The notes beneath the pieces were generated by a model that saw only the letters and a list, made by a program, of their open reading frames with translations, made no database searches and had not been told where the DNA came from. Shown here piece by piece: positions 44,676 through 53,066 of a DNA stretch of 64,000 bases (position 1 is the first letter of the stretch; the number at the start of each line of letters is the position of its first letter). The stretch is from Celeribacter arenosi. GTDB taxonomy: Bacteria > Pseudomonadota > Alphaproteobacteria > Rhodobacterales > Rhodobacteraceae. The stretch is from NCBI RefSeq assembly GCF_039539485.1, contig NZ_BAABDF010000003.1, positions 1 to 64,000 on the forward strand, in the 5' to 3' direction. The position numbers and the translations under genes are program-made.

Positions 44676-45260
44676 TTGGACCTTTTGACGTTTTTCAGCA
44701 GGTCCGCGAGCGCTTTGGACAAAGACACCGCGCGTGCATTTGCTGCCGCATGGGACGTTGAATATGTCGAAAAGGGGCGTCGCATTGCCACGCAGGGCGA
44801 ACCGGACGTGATGGAGCACATCATTCTGGATGGCCGCGCCGCCAGCCAGATTTGCGACCCCGAAGGGCGGGCCGTTTGCGTTGATTTTCACGCCGCACCT
44901 TGCGTGGTGACACCGAATGTCGCGAGAACCAGAAACGGGACCTCTCTCGTCTCAATTGATGTGATGGCGGACGCGTTGATTGCACACATGGATAGCCGTG
45001 CTTTGACAGAGCTGATGTTGGAATCGGAGCCAATCCGCGAATGGGCCAACGGCATTTTGCAACAAGAGCTTGCGCGTAAGGCGGAGCGTGAGTGGTGCCT
45101 TGCGGCCCTTGGCGGTGCAGACCGGCTGGCGTGGTTTCGCAGAGATTTCCCGCATCACGAAGACATCTTCGGGCACTCTCTGATTGCCTCCTTTCTCGGC
45201 GTCACGCCGGTCACACTCAGTCGGCTACGCGCGGCAGGGCGTGACGCGGCGATTGAGTGA
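44676..45260 (+). CDS. Crp/Fnr-type transcriptional regulator
   Basis: This 194-residue protein has an N-terminal cyclic-nucleotide-binding-like beta-barrel (EKGRRIATQGEPDVMEHIILDG) and a C-terminal winged helix with HSLIASFLGVTPVTLSRLRAAG. It is shorter than typical Crp (about 210) or Fnr (about 240) and lacks the N-terminal four-cysteine cluster of oxygen sensors. The start appears to be TTG at 44676, with AAGGAA 9 bases upstream. It faces the hydrolase gene across a dyad. Confidence 0.85.
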   Translation: MDLLTFFSRSASALDKDTARAFAAAWDVEYVEKGRRIATQGEPDVMEHIILDGRAASQICDPEGRAVCVDFHAAPCVVTPNVARTRNGTSLVSIDVMADALIAHMDSRALTELMLESEPIREWANGILQQELARKAEREWCLAALGGADRLAWFRRDFPHHEDIFGHSLIASFLGVTPVTLSRLRAAGRDAAIE

Positions 45261-45386
45261 CGGGCCGGTTGCAGGAAACGGCTACCGCAGCGCATTGTCC
45301 CGCATTGCGGGCGGGTTGGCGTTAGTCGATGGTGGGTAGAACGGAATTGTTAGACCGCGCAGGAAAACCGGAAAGGAACATTTATC

Positions 45387-46469
45387 ATGTCCAAACGCAT
45401 CGCGATCATCGGGGGTGGGTATATCGGGGCCGAACTGGCCAAGTCGCTCGACGGTGAGGCGGAGGTGACCCTGATCGAGCCTCGCAGCCATTTTGTGCAT
45501 GCGCCTGCGATGATCCGCGCGGTTGTTGATCCCGCTTTGATCGAGAGGGCGCTGATCCCCTATGACAGCCTGCTGAAAAACGGGCGGGTTGTGCGCGCGC
45601 GCGCCAGCGGGGTCGATGAGGGGGGTGTGAGTTTGGACGATGGCACGCGGGTGGAGGCGGATGTCGTCGTGGTGGCGACGGGGTCCTCCAATGCGACGCC
45701 GTTCAAACCCGAGGGTGACGATATCGAGGCGCTGCGGGCGGCCAACCGGCGCATTCACGACCAACTGGTGGCGGCGCGGTCCGTCGGGATTGTCGGTGCG
45801 GGGGCGGTTGGCACGGAGTTGGCGGGCGAGATTGCGCATGCCATGCCCGACAAGAAGATCACGTTGATTTCGGGCACCGCGCGTCTGTTCCCGACCATGC
45901 CCGACAAATTGGGGGACGGGTTGGCGCGCAAGCTGCGCGTTGCGGGGGTGGAGATCATTCTGGGCACGCGGGCCGAGAACCTGCAAAGCATGACCACGCC
46001 TTATGCGGGGGGGCTGACGCTTTCGGACGGGTCTACGCGTGACTTTGACCTGATCTTTCCTGTGGTGGGATCGCGCGCGAGTTCGGGTGTGCTAGAGGCG
46101 TTGCCGGGCGCGCAAAAGAGCAGTGCGAACCGGATCAAGGTGGACGGGTATATGCGTCCTTCGTCGCTGCCCAATGTCTTTGCCGCCGGAGATGTGGCGG
46201 ATGCGGGGGACGCGATGACGATTGTTGCGGCCAGTCGCCAACTGCCGTGGTTGACCAAGACGCTAAAGGGGTTGATCGCGGGCAAGTCGATCGGGGAGAT
46301 GAAGCCCTATAAGCCGTGGGGTCCCAAGGCGCCGATCCTCGTGCCGCTCGGGCCCGAGCGGGGCAATTCGTTCCTCGTGCTGTTCACGGCGGGGGATTTG
46401 GTGACGCGCATGATGAAGGGCAAGGATCTGTTTGTGGCGAAATACAACAAAACGCTGAACCGGACCTGA
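45387..46469 (+). CDS. AIF/FSP1-like NAD(P)/FAD-dependent oxidoreductase
   Basis: This 360-residue flavoprotein has an N-terminal FAD loop GGGYIGAELA (9-18), an NAD(P) loop GAGAVGTELAGE in the middle, and the FAD closing motif NVFAAGDVADAG. It resembles the AIFM2/FSP1 and type II NADH-dehydrogenase-like group rather than thioredoxin reductases. No redox cysteine pair is seen. GGAAAGGAAC precedes the ATG. It probably passes electrons from NAD(P)H to a quinone, which is inference. Confidence 0.88.
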   Translation: MSKRIAIIGGGYIGAELAKSLDGEAEVTLIEPRSHFVHAPAMIRAVVDPALIERALIPYDSLLKNGRVVRARASGVDEGGVSLDDGTRVEADVVVVATGSSNATPFKPEGDDIEALRAANRRIHDQLVAARSVGIVGAGAVGTELAGEIAHAMPDKKITLISGTARLFPTMPDKLGDGLARKLRVAGVEIILGTRAENLQSMTTPYAGGLTLSDGSTRDFDLIFPVVGSRASSGVLEALPGAQKSSANRIKVDGYMRPSSLPNVFAAGDVADAGDAMTIVAASRQLPWLTKTLKGLIAGKSIGEMKPYKPWGPKAPILVPLGPERGNSFLVLFTAGDLVTRMMKGKDLFVAKYNKTLNRT

Positions 46470-46629
46470 GGCGGGTGAGCGCGGAATATTTGAATTGCCT
46501 TGACTCAATTCGGGATAAGTCCGCATCTTACTTGGGGTGAATTTGTTTTGGCTGTGGACGATTTTATCACGACGATTTTCTGACGTGGCGAGGGCAGCCT
46601 TTTTCGAAACTAAATGGGGGGGACACACC

Positions 46630-47361
46630 ATGATTATTAAGGCAATTGCAGCAACGGCAGGAATGCTATGCCTTCTGACTTCTGGTGCGTCAGCCTCGTC
46701 GATAACGATCACTTACGGCGATGAGGACTGTTTTGGCAATGGTGGAAGCTGCCCTTCTGGCAGTACCTTCGTCGCACCAACGGCGGGTTTCAGTGCGACA
46801 GGCATACTCCCCTTTCCGACACTCGATAGAAGCACAGTGGTCGATTATGCTGGCACCGATGTTTTTGGAGAGCTAGGCCCAGTAAGCTTTTCAGCTTCTT
46901 TAAACCTGATCGGCTTTGAGGTCGTTTCGGCAACATTTGAAGCGTTGGTCTGGGGCCTGGACCTTTTCGCAACATCTCCTGCCAATGGCGGCACATTCGG
47001 CGACGAAAACGAGGGTGCCGTCTTCTCTGCCAATGGCAGTCCGCTTGGGACTTATCACTCGCTGAATTCACTCGACGGGAATGGCCCGGACCGTGTTGAA
47101 CTCGTCAGTTTCAGTGTTGATCCCACTTTGCTCGTGAGTGGCGTAAACACGTTTACCATCACACCGGAGGATGACTTCCTCCCGTTTGCGAGTGCCTTTT
47201 TCACCGGGCTTGATGCCTTCGCAATCGACTACGCCAGGCTAAGCTTGGAAACGCGGGAGATCGTGGCACCTCCTGTTTCTGAAGTTCCTTTGCCTGCTGG
47301 TCTACCTCTGCTTTTGTCGGGGTTCATTGCCCTTGGATGGATGCGCCGCTCACGCGGCTGA
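46630..47361 (+). CDS. VPLPA-CTERM sorting domain protein (2)
   Basis: This 243-residue secreted protein has a signal peptide (residues 1-22, SGASAS). A beta-rich body follows with an early cysteine pair (EDCFGNGGSCPSG). The C-terminal sorting tail is EVPLPAGLPLLLSG, then a hydrophobic stretch and RRSRG. GGGGGGACAC precedes the ATG. It shares the upstream word TTGACTCAA with the convergent CTERM gene that follows. Confidence 0.87.
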   Translation: MIIKAIAATAGMLCLLTSGASASSITITYGDEDCFGNGGSCPSGSTFVAPTAGFSATGILPFPTLDRSTVVDYAGTDVFGELGPVSFSASLNLIGFEVVSATFEALVWGLDLFATSPANGGTFGDENEGAVFSANGSPLGTYHSLNSLDGNGPDRVELVSFSVDPTLLVSGVNTFTITPEDDFLPFASAFFTGLDAFAIDYARLSLETREIVAPPVSEVPLPAGLPLLLSGFIALGWMRRSRG

Positions 47362-47391
47362 ATTGACTGCGCAGGTGAGCGGGTGACATGA

Positions 47392-47419
47392 AAAAGGCCG
47401 GGGGGTTTCCCGGCCTTTT
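47392..47419. terminator. Terminator between the convergent CTERM genes 2 and 3
   Basis: AAAAGGCCGGG and CCCGGCCTTTT form a perfect 11-bp stem with a 6-base loop. It works in both directions. A near-identical copy lies at 48178-48203. Confidence 0.92.
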
Positions 47420-47455
47420 GGTTTGGTTTCGGGGCGGTTTGATGCGCCGGATGGT

Positions 47456-48046
47456 TTAGGCTTTGCGGCGGCGTCTCAGGGCCGCGATGCCGCCGAGGCC
47501 GGAGAGGAGCAAAAGCCCACCGGCGGGCAGCGGGACGGCAGGTATGTCGCGGACGTTGACCGTGATCGTGTCGCCATTGCCGAGTGTAGTGAAGACCGAC
47601 GTTCCCGATACGAGCCCGAGGGATGCAAAGGAGGCGCCACTATAAATCGATTGGCCGGACATGTGGTCGCCGGAGGTGTAGCCCCTTGCGAGGGCCAGAT
47701 ATGGCCTGGCGACATCGTTAATATCCGTCACCAAGAAACTGTCGCCGCTGACGCTGTCACTGAAGTTTACCCCCCCGGTCCCAAACGAAACCGGATCGAA
47801 CTTGATGCTGTAGCGATCCATATCACCATTGACCTGTCCAATTGTGCCGGATGATGAATTCAATTGAGCGAAGTCATCCTCCCCATATTTCCAAATTTTT
47901 AGCCCGGACGTGTCGATCGATCCTGAAAAGGCGACTTGGACGTTTTGTCCGACTTCTTGGATATTGAAGATAACGGCAGCATTGGCAGCAGCCGACGCAC
48001 AGCAAAGTGACGCTGCGAATGCAGCGGTCTTTATAATGATGTTCAT
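47456..48046 (-). CDS. VPLPA-CTERM sorting domain protein (3)
   Basis: This 196-residue secreted protein has a signal peptide (MNIIIKTAAFAASLCCASAA). The body is without a recognised domain, and the C-terminal sorting tail is AVPLPAGGLLLLSG, a hydrophobic stretch, then RRRRKA. The start is set at MNIIIK with GGGGAAC upstream. It is convergent with CTERM protein 2, and the two presumably use an exosortase encoded elsewhere. Confidence 0.87.
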   Translation of the reverse strand: MNIIIKTAAFAASLCCASAAANAAVIFNIQEVGQNVQVAFSGSIDTSGLKIWKYGEDDFAQLNSSSGTIGQVNGDMDRYSIKFDPVSFGTGGVNFSDSVSGDSFLVTDINDVARPYLALARGYTSGDHMSGQSIYSGASFASLGLVSGTSVFTTLGNGDTITVNVRDIPAVPLPAGGLLLLSGLGGIAALRRRRKA

Positions 48047-48177
48047 GAAAAGTTCCCCAAGACCCACATTTTTATGGGTATTTCAATGGTTAACAGTTAC
48101 CTAGGGGAAGGGTTGAGTCAAGCGCGCTGCGGCGCCCCGTCCAGTCCATGATCACCGCACAGGATGAGGGGCATGAG

Positions 48178-48203
48178 AAAGGCCGGGGGGTTACCCGGCC
48201 TTT
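48178..48203. terminator. Terminator before the peroxiredoxin gene end, copy of 47392
   Basis: AAAGGCCGGG and CCCGGCCTTT pair around a 6-base loop. The hairpin and the following TTTTGGTTTGGTTT match the terminator at 47392-47419 almost exactly. It lies 22 bases past the end of the minus-strand peroxiredoxin gene. Confidence 0.85.
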
Positions 48204-48224
48204 TGGTTTGGTTTTGGCGGGCCC

Positions 48225-48878
48225 TTAGGCGGGGTCTTTGACGAACCGCAGGTAGGGCAGTTTTTTGTCGAGGGCGCCGAATTTTTCCTCTGCGGCGGCA
48301 TCGTCGAGGGAGAGGGCGGCGATGACGTCCTGTCCGACGGTCCAGTTGGCGGGTGTGGCCAATGGGACGCCGTAGGTTTTCTGCAACCCGTCGAGCGCGC
48401 GCAGCACCTCGGCGAAGTTACGGCCCACGGACATCGGGTAGGTCATAATCAGTTGGACTTTTTTGTCCGGCGAGATGATGAAGACCGAGCGCACAGAGGC
48501 GCTGTCGGCGGCGGTGCGACCGTCGGGGAGGTAGGCCTCGGCGGGGAGCATGTCGAAGGCTTTGGACACGGCGAGATCGACGTCACCGATGATCGGGAAG
48601 GTCGCCTTTGCGCCGCCGAATTTTTCGATGTCCGATTTCCAGCCGGCGTGCTCTTCGACGGCGTCGACCGAGAGGCCGATCACTTTGGTGCCGCGTTTTT
48701 CCCATTCATCGGCGAGTTGAGCGACGGCGCCGAATTCGGTGGTGCAGACGGGCGTGAAATCTTTGGGGTGGGAGAACAGGATCGCCCAGCTATCGCCGAT
48801 CCAGTCGTGGAAGGTGATTTCCCCGTGGTCGGTTTGGGCGGTGAAGTTCGGGACGATGTCGTTAATGCGCAGGCCCAT
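48225..48878 (-). CDS. Peroxiredoxin, 1-Cys (Prx6) type
   Basis: This 217-residue thiol peroxidase has the peroxidatic cysteine in FTPVCTTE (Cys45). The extended C-terminal domain typical of Prx6 is present (SVGRNFAEVLRALDGLQ, then PANWTVGQDVI). There is no resolving cysteine in the usual place. It detoxifies peroxides in the cytoplasm. GGAGACCACC precedes the ATG. The gene is monocistronic. Confidence 0.95.
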   Translation of the reverse strand: MGLRINDIVPNFTAQTDHGEITFHDWIGDSWAILFSHPKDFTPVCTTEFGAVAQLADEWEKRGTKVIGLSVDAVEEHAGWKSDIEKFGGAKATFPIIGDVDLAVSKAFDMLPAEAYLPDGRTAADSASVRSVFIISPDKKVQLIMTYPMSVGRNFAEVLRALDGLQKTYGVPLATPANWTVGQDVIAALSLDDAAAEEKFGALDKKLPYLRFVKDPA

Positions 48879-48990
48879 GGTGGTCTCCTGAAAAATTGTT
48901 ACGCGTTCTACCCCAATAGATAGTCACGCCGGGCCGCGATGGAACGTGACAGAATGAAACAGGGATGGTGTTTTTGCGAACCGGTTAAGT

Positions 48991-49638
48991 TCAGAACGGG
49001 CATTTCGCGCTATAGGAAACGCCGATACCACCGTCCGGATGGCGGAACTTTAGCTTCTCTGCGTGCAGCATCAGGCGGGGGGCGTTGAGGGCTTCGCCTT
49101 TGGCGTAGAAGGGATCGCCGAGGATCGGGTGGCCGAGCGCGAGCATATGGACGCGCAACTGGTGGGAGCGGCCGGTTTTGGGGAACATGCGCACGCGGGT
49201 GTAGGTGTCGCCGTAGCGCACCACGCGCCAGTCGGTCAGGGCCGGTTTGCCGTTTTCGTGGTCGACCATTTGCAGCGGGCGGTTGGGCCAGTCCACGATC
49301 AGCGGCAGGTCCACCGTGCCTGTGCGCGGCTCGAGGTGGCCGTGGACATGGGCGACGTAGGTTTTCTGGGTCATGCGTTTTTCGAACTGCAGACCGAGGT
49401 GGCGTTGGGCGTGGGCGGTCAGGGCAAAGACCATGATGCCCGATGTGTCGCGGTCCAGACGGTGGACGAGCAGCGCTTCGGGGAATGCGTTTTGCACCCG
49501 CGCGATCAGGCAATCGGAGAGGTGTTCCCCCTTCCCCGGCACCGACAGGAGGCCCGAGGGTTTATCGACCAGCAGCACCTCGTGATCGGCGTGGATCACG
49601 CTGAGCGGGGTCTGCGGGGGATTGTAGGTGTCGTCCAT
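48991..49638 (-). CDS. RluA family pseudouridine synthase
   Basis: This 215-residue protein has the catalytic HRLDRDTSGIMVFA segment with the essential aspartate. The length and the absence of an S4 domain fit the RluA subtype (23S rRNA 746 / tRNA 32), but I do not assign the exact site. The C-terminal GRSHQLRVHMLALGHPILGD is typical. It lies 13 bases downstream of the fRMsr gene and may be cotranscribed with it. Confidence 0.93.
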   Translation of the reverse strand: MDDTYNPPQTPLSVIHADHEVLLVDKPSGLLSVPGKGEHLSDCLIARVQNAFPEALLVHRLDRDTSGIMVFALTAHAQRHLGLQFEKRMTQKTYVAHVHGHLEPRTGTVDLPLIVDWPNRPLQMVDHENGKPALTDWRVVRYGDTYTRVRMFPKTGRSHQLRVHMLALGHPILGDPFYAKGEALNAPRLMLHAEKLKFRHPDGGIGVSYSAKCPF

Positions 49639-49651
49639 TTCCGGCCTTCCG

Positions 49652-50101
49652 TTAAAGGCGCGAGAAAGCCGATGCGAGGATCGCCGTCAACCCGTCCGCG
49701 TCGGATTGGGTGAAGGCGGCGGGTCGGTTGCTGTCGATATCGAAGACCGCGATGAGGGTGCCCGCGCCGTCAAAGACCGGCAGGACGAGTTCGGATTGCG
49801 TGGAGGCCGCGCAGGCGATGTGGTCGGTGAATGCGTTGACGTCATCGACGATGATCGCTTTGCCTTCACGCGCGCAGGCCCCGCAGACACCGCGTGAAAA
49901 CGGGATGGTCAGGCATCCGTGGCCGCCTTGGTAGGGGCCGATTTTGAGCATTTCGGGACCCACGACGCGGTAGAATCCGGTCCAGTCGAAGCGATCGTCG
50001 CTATGGTGCACTTCGCAGGCGATGGTGGCCATGAGGGCCACGGGGTCGGTTTCGCCGTCACAGAGGGCAGAAATGCGCGCCGCGAGATCGGGGTCGAGCA
50101 T
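49652..50101 (-). CDS. msrC: Free methionine-(R)-sulfoxide reductase (GAF domain)
   Basis: This 149-residue GAF-domain enzyme has all three conserved cysteines: Cys63 (HGCLTIPF), Cys73 (RGVCGACA) and Cys97 (HIACAAST). Their spacing of 10 and 24 matches E. coli fRMsr (84, 94, 118). It reduces free L-methionine-R-sulfoxide in the cytoplasm with thioredoxin. The start is MLDPDL with AAAGGAA upstream. It complements the periplasmic MsrPQ system at the left end. Confidence 0.92.
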   Translation of the reverse strand: MLDPDLAARISALCDGETDPVALMATIACEVHHSDDRFDWTGFYRVVGPEMLKIGPYQGGHGCLTIPFSRGVCGACAREGKAIIVDDVNAFTDHIACAASTQSELVLPVFDGAGTLIAVFDIDSNRPAAFTQSDADGLTAILASAFSRL

Positions 50102-50189
50102 GGGAATTCCTTTCATTCATCACAGGCGCAAACGCATTGGTAACGATTGCGCGGTAGTTTATCGGCGAGCGACGAAAGAGGGACTACCG

Positions 50190-50534
50190 ATGAAACTGAG
50201 CCATAGGGATTTTGCCGACGTTCGGGTCATATCTGTCACCGAGAACCGGATAGATGCAGCTTGCGCGATCCAGTTCAAGGATGAAATGCGCCACCTGACC
50301 GATACCGGACCGGGGCGTGTTGTGTTGGATTTGGGGTCGGTGGATTTTCTCGACAGTTCGGGGTTGGGCGCGGTGGTGTCGGCGTTGAAGGCGGTGCGCA
50401 ACGGGCAGCGATTAGAGCTCGCCTCTTTGAACCCGAGTGTGGAGCGTGTGTTTCACCTGACGCGGATGGACAGTATTTTCCGGATATACGACACGGCGGA
50501 AACCGCGATCGAGGGTAAGAGCGATGCGCGCTGA
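50190..50534 (+). CDS. STAS-domain anti-anti-sigma factor
   Basis: This 114-residue protein has the SpoIIAA/RsbV-like phospho-acceptor segment VDFLDSSGLGAVVSAL, with the target serine in the DSSG motif. It should bind the HATPase protein encoded immediately downstream (11-base overlap) when unphosphorylated. GAGGGACTACCG precedes the ATG. No sigma factor or PP2C phosphatase of the partner-switch type is nearby. Confidence 0.9.
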   Translation: MKLSHRDFADVRVISVTENRIDAACAIQFKDEMRHLTDTGPGRVVLDLGSVDFLDSSGLGAVVSALKAVRNGQRLELASLNPSVERVFHLTRMDSIFRIYDTAETAIEGKSDAR

Positions 50535-51015
50535 GCGCGGATTTGCGCCGCCCGGCGCCCCCGCAACCCTTTCCGGTGTCAGCGTTAAAGAGCTACGTCT
50601 GGATGTATCGGCGACGCCCTACGGGGTGCAGATCGGGCTCACGACGTTGCGCGACGGTTTGCGCGGCATCGGGATAGATGACAGCGAACTGCCCAGCGTG
50701 GAGTTGGTTCTGGCCGAGATTTTCAACAACATTGTCGAACATGCGCTGGCGGAAACCGAGGATGGCGTGATCGAGGTGGGTCTGCAATGCACGCCGAACG
50801 GGCTGTGGATCACGGTCGAGGATGATGGCAATCCGATGCCCGATGGCAAACCGCCGCTCGGGCTGTTGCCGGCGGTGGATGTGCCGGTCTGCGATCTGCC
50901 GGAGGGGGGATTTGGGTGGTTTCTCATTCGCGAGCTTGCCCATGACCTGACCTACACGCGCGAGGGCGACAAGAACCTGTTGGTGTTCAGAATGGCGGTT
51001 GGTCGCGGGGAATGA
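50524..51015 (+). CDS. HATPase anti-sigma factor / serine kinase (RsbW-like)
   Basis: This 163-residue protein has a GHKL ATPase fold: N-box ELVLAEIFNNIVEHA, the G1 segment VEDDGNPMPDG and a later GGFGWFLIRELAHDL. It is the kinase partner that phosphorylates the upstream STAS protein, with which it overlaps by 11 bases. It may sequester a sigma factor or another output protein, which is not visible here. Confidence 0.9.
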   Translation: MRAERGFAPPGAPATLSGVSVKELRLDVSATPYGVQIGLTTLRDGLRGIGIDDSELPSVELVLAEIFNNIVEHALAETEDGVIEVGLQCTPNGLWITVEDDGNPMPDGKPPLGLLPAVDVPVCDLPEGGFGWFLIRELAHDLTYTREGDKNLLVFRMAVGRGE

Positions 51016-51046
51016 GGGCCGAGGCCCCGGTCTGCTCAGCCCAGGA

Positions 51047-51071
51047 CAGTTCAGTTCAGCTCAGTTCAGTT
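51047..51071. repeat. CAGTT pentanucleotide tandem repeat
   Basis: Five tandem units CAGTT are present, the third being CAGCT. They span the hspQ stop codon (51061-51063, minus strand) and the last codons. Confidence 0.8.
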
Positions 51072-51387
51072 GGAACTGTAGCGGGTAGGAGCCGTCTTCG
51101 ATCGGGCCGAAGAGGTCGGGGAGATCGGGGTGTTCAACCGGTTGACCGGAATAATCGGCGATCAAATTCTGCTCGGACACATAGGCCACATAGTAGCTGT
51201 CGTTGTTTTCGGCGAGCAGGTGATAGAACGGTTGGTCTTTGGAGGGCCGGCTGTCCTCGGGGATCGCGGCATACCATTCATCGGTGTTGGAAAAGCTCGG
51301 ATCGACATCAAAGACCACACCGCGAAACGTATGTTTCCGGTGGCGGACGATTTGCCCTAGGTAATACTTGGCACGCGATGGCATCAT
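51061..51387 (-). CDS. hspQ: Heat shock protein HspQ
   Basis: This 108-residue YccV-like protein has the conserved AKYYLGQIVRHRKHTFRGVVFDVDP, DQPFYHLLAENND and AYVSEQNL segments. HspQ is a Lon specificity modulator in enterobacteria and also binds hemimethylated DNA. The start is ATG-ATG at 51387/51384 with only GGGG upstream; the longer frame has no support. The C-terminal end is encoded by a pentanucleotide repeat. Confidence 0.92.
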   Translation of the reverse strand: MMPSRAKYYLGQIVRHRKHTFRGVVFDVDPSFSNTDEWYAAIPEDSRPSKDQPFYHLLAENNDSYYVAYVSEQNLIADYSGQPVEHPDLPDLFGPIEDGSYPLQFQLN

Positions 51388-51471
51388 AACATTGCAACCC
51401 CTTATACCGATAAGTAGACCCAAGGGGCGCACCTGTCCACGGTGGACGGGCGTCGAATCAGGAAACAGTCT

Positions 51472-52353
51472 GTGAACCTTGTACTGACAGTACTCGAGAT
51501 TGTGTCGCCGGTTTTTCTTCTGGCACTCGTCGGCTTTGTCTGGGTGCGCACGGGTCATGAATACCGTTTGGAGTTTGTCACCAAGCTCGCGATGACGCTT
51601 TCGGTGCCGGCGCTGATCTTTACCGCGCTGGTCAATACATCGATCGAACCCTCGGCGCTAACCGCGTTGTTGTTTGCCGCGATTGCAGCCTACGGGGCGG
51701 TGACGGTGGTGACGATGATCGCGGTGAAAGTGATCGGGCTGGAGCGGCGCACGTTCCTCAATCCGCTGATTTTCGGCAATACCGGCAACCTCGGGCTGCC
51801 GCTGGCGCTTTTTGCCTTTGGCGAAGAAGGGCTCGGCTATGCGGTGGTTGTTTTTGCGGTCATGGCGATCTGGTCCTTCACCTTTGGCGTCTATGTGACG
51901 GCGGGGGGCGGGTCGCCGATGAAGGCCGCGAAAGAGCCGCTGGTCTGGGCGACTTTGCTCGGCGGGTTGTTTTTGTGGCAGGACTGGACCCTGCCCCGTT
52001 TTGCCATGAACACGCTGCAGCTACTGGGTCAGATCGCGATCCCGATCATGCTGATCACGCTGGGCGTCGCGGTGGCGCGCCTGCACCCGCGGGGCATGCC
52101 GCGCGCGATGGTTCTGTCGCTGGGCAAGGCGGTGGTCTGTGCGGGTGTCGCGGCGGGCGTGGGGTATTATTTCGCCCTGCCCCCGATCGCCTTTGCGGTG
52201 CTGGTGGTGCAGGTCACAACGCCGGTCGCGGTGACCTCCTATATGCTGGCCGAGAAATATGGCGCGGATTCGGATTCGGTTGCGGGTCTGGTTGTGGCAT
52301 CGACACTGCTGTCTGTCGCCTATTTGCCGATCATTCTGGCATTCGTGATCTGA
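51472..52353 (+). CDS. AEC (auxin efflux carrier) family transporter
   Basis: This 293-residue protein has about ten membrane helices in the two-times-five arrangement of the family. The conserved NTGNLGLPLALFAFG segment is in the middle. The start is GTG (51472) with AGGAAA upstream. It transports an organic acid or similar small anion across the inner membrane, and the substrate is unknown. It is divergent from hspQ. Confidence 0.9.
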   Translation: MNLVLTVLEIVSPVFLLALVGFVWVRTGHEYRLEFVTKLAMTLSVPALIFTALVNTSIEPSALTALLFAAIAAYGAVTVVTMIAVKVIGLERRTFLNPLIFGNTGNLGLPLALFAFGEEGLGYAVVVFAVMAIWSFTFGVYVTAGGGSPMKAAKEPLVWATLLGGLFLWQDWTLPRFAMNTLQLLGQIAIPIMLITLGVAVARLHPRGMPRAMVLSLGKAVVCAGVAAGVGYYFALPPIAFAVLVVQVTTPVAVTSYMLAEKYGADSDSVAGLVVASTLLSVAYLPIILAFVI

Positions 52354-52431
52354 GGGATCACGCAATCGACATTTCCTCTGTCGCGTCTTTCCGCTATGCT
52401 CGTCGCAAAATAAAAGACGTATGAGGCACCC

Positions 52432-53016
52432 ATGAGCAGACGCATTCGCACAGCTGTCCTGTTGATTTTCGTTTCGGCCTGCGGCAGCGGGAATTATTCC
52501 GCGCCCAGAGAGCTGGATAACGCTTGTTCCATCGTGAAACAGCGCCCCGCCTATCACAAGGCGATGAAAGCCGCCGAGCGTAAATGGGGCGTTCCCATCA
52601 ACGTTCAGATGGCGACGCTCTATCAGGAGAGCAAATTTATCGGCAACGCCCGCACGCCCTATCGCTATGTTCTGGGTGTTATTCCGATGGGTCGGCAAAG
52701 CTCTGCCTATGGCTATGCGCAGGCTCTGGATGCGACGTGGGACGAATACCGTCGCGACCGGGGACGGATGGGCGCCAAGCGGGACCGGATCACCGACGCC
52801 ACGGATTTCATGGGCTGGTACATGGATCAGTCGACCAAAGAGCTCGGCATTTCCAAATATGACGCGCGCGCGCAATACCTCGCCTATCACGAAGGGCGCA
52901 CGGGGTATCGGCGGGGCAGCTACAATTCCAAACCGTGGCTGCTGCGCGTTTCCTCGGAGGTTGCGTCACGGTCTGCGACCTACCGCCAGCAATTGGCGGC
53001 CTGTCGCAAACTCTGA
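52432..53016 (+). CDS. Lipoprotein with lysozyme-like transglycosylase domain
   Basis: This 194-residue protein has a lipobox (IFVSACGSG, lipid Cys at 17). An SLT-like fold follows: catalytic glutamate in ATLYQESKFIG, then SSAYGYAQALDATWDEYR and LAYHEGRTGYRRG. It probably cleaves peptidoglycan at the outer membrane inner face. It lies alone and is convergent with lolA. Confidence 0.9.
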   Translation: MSRRIRTAVLLIFVSACGSGNYSAPRELDNACSIVKQRPAYHKAMKAAERKWGVPINVQMATLYQESKFIGNARTPYRYVLGVIPMGRQSSAYGYAQALDATWDEYRRDRGRMGAKRDRITDATDFMGWYMDQSTKELGISKYDARAQYLAYHEGRTGYRRGSYNSKPWLLRVSSEVASRSATYRQQLAACRKL

Positions 53017-53066
53017 TCACTTGAAAGCACTGCTATCGTGAGAGGTCCGGCCCTTCGGGGGCGGGC

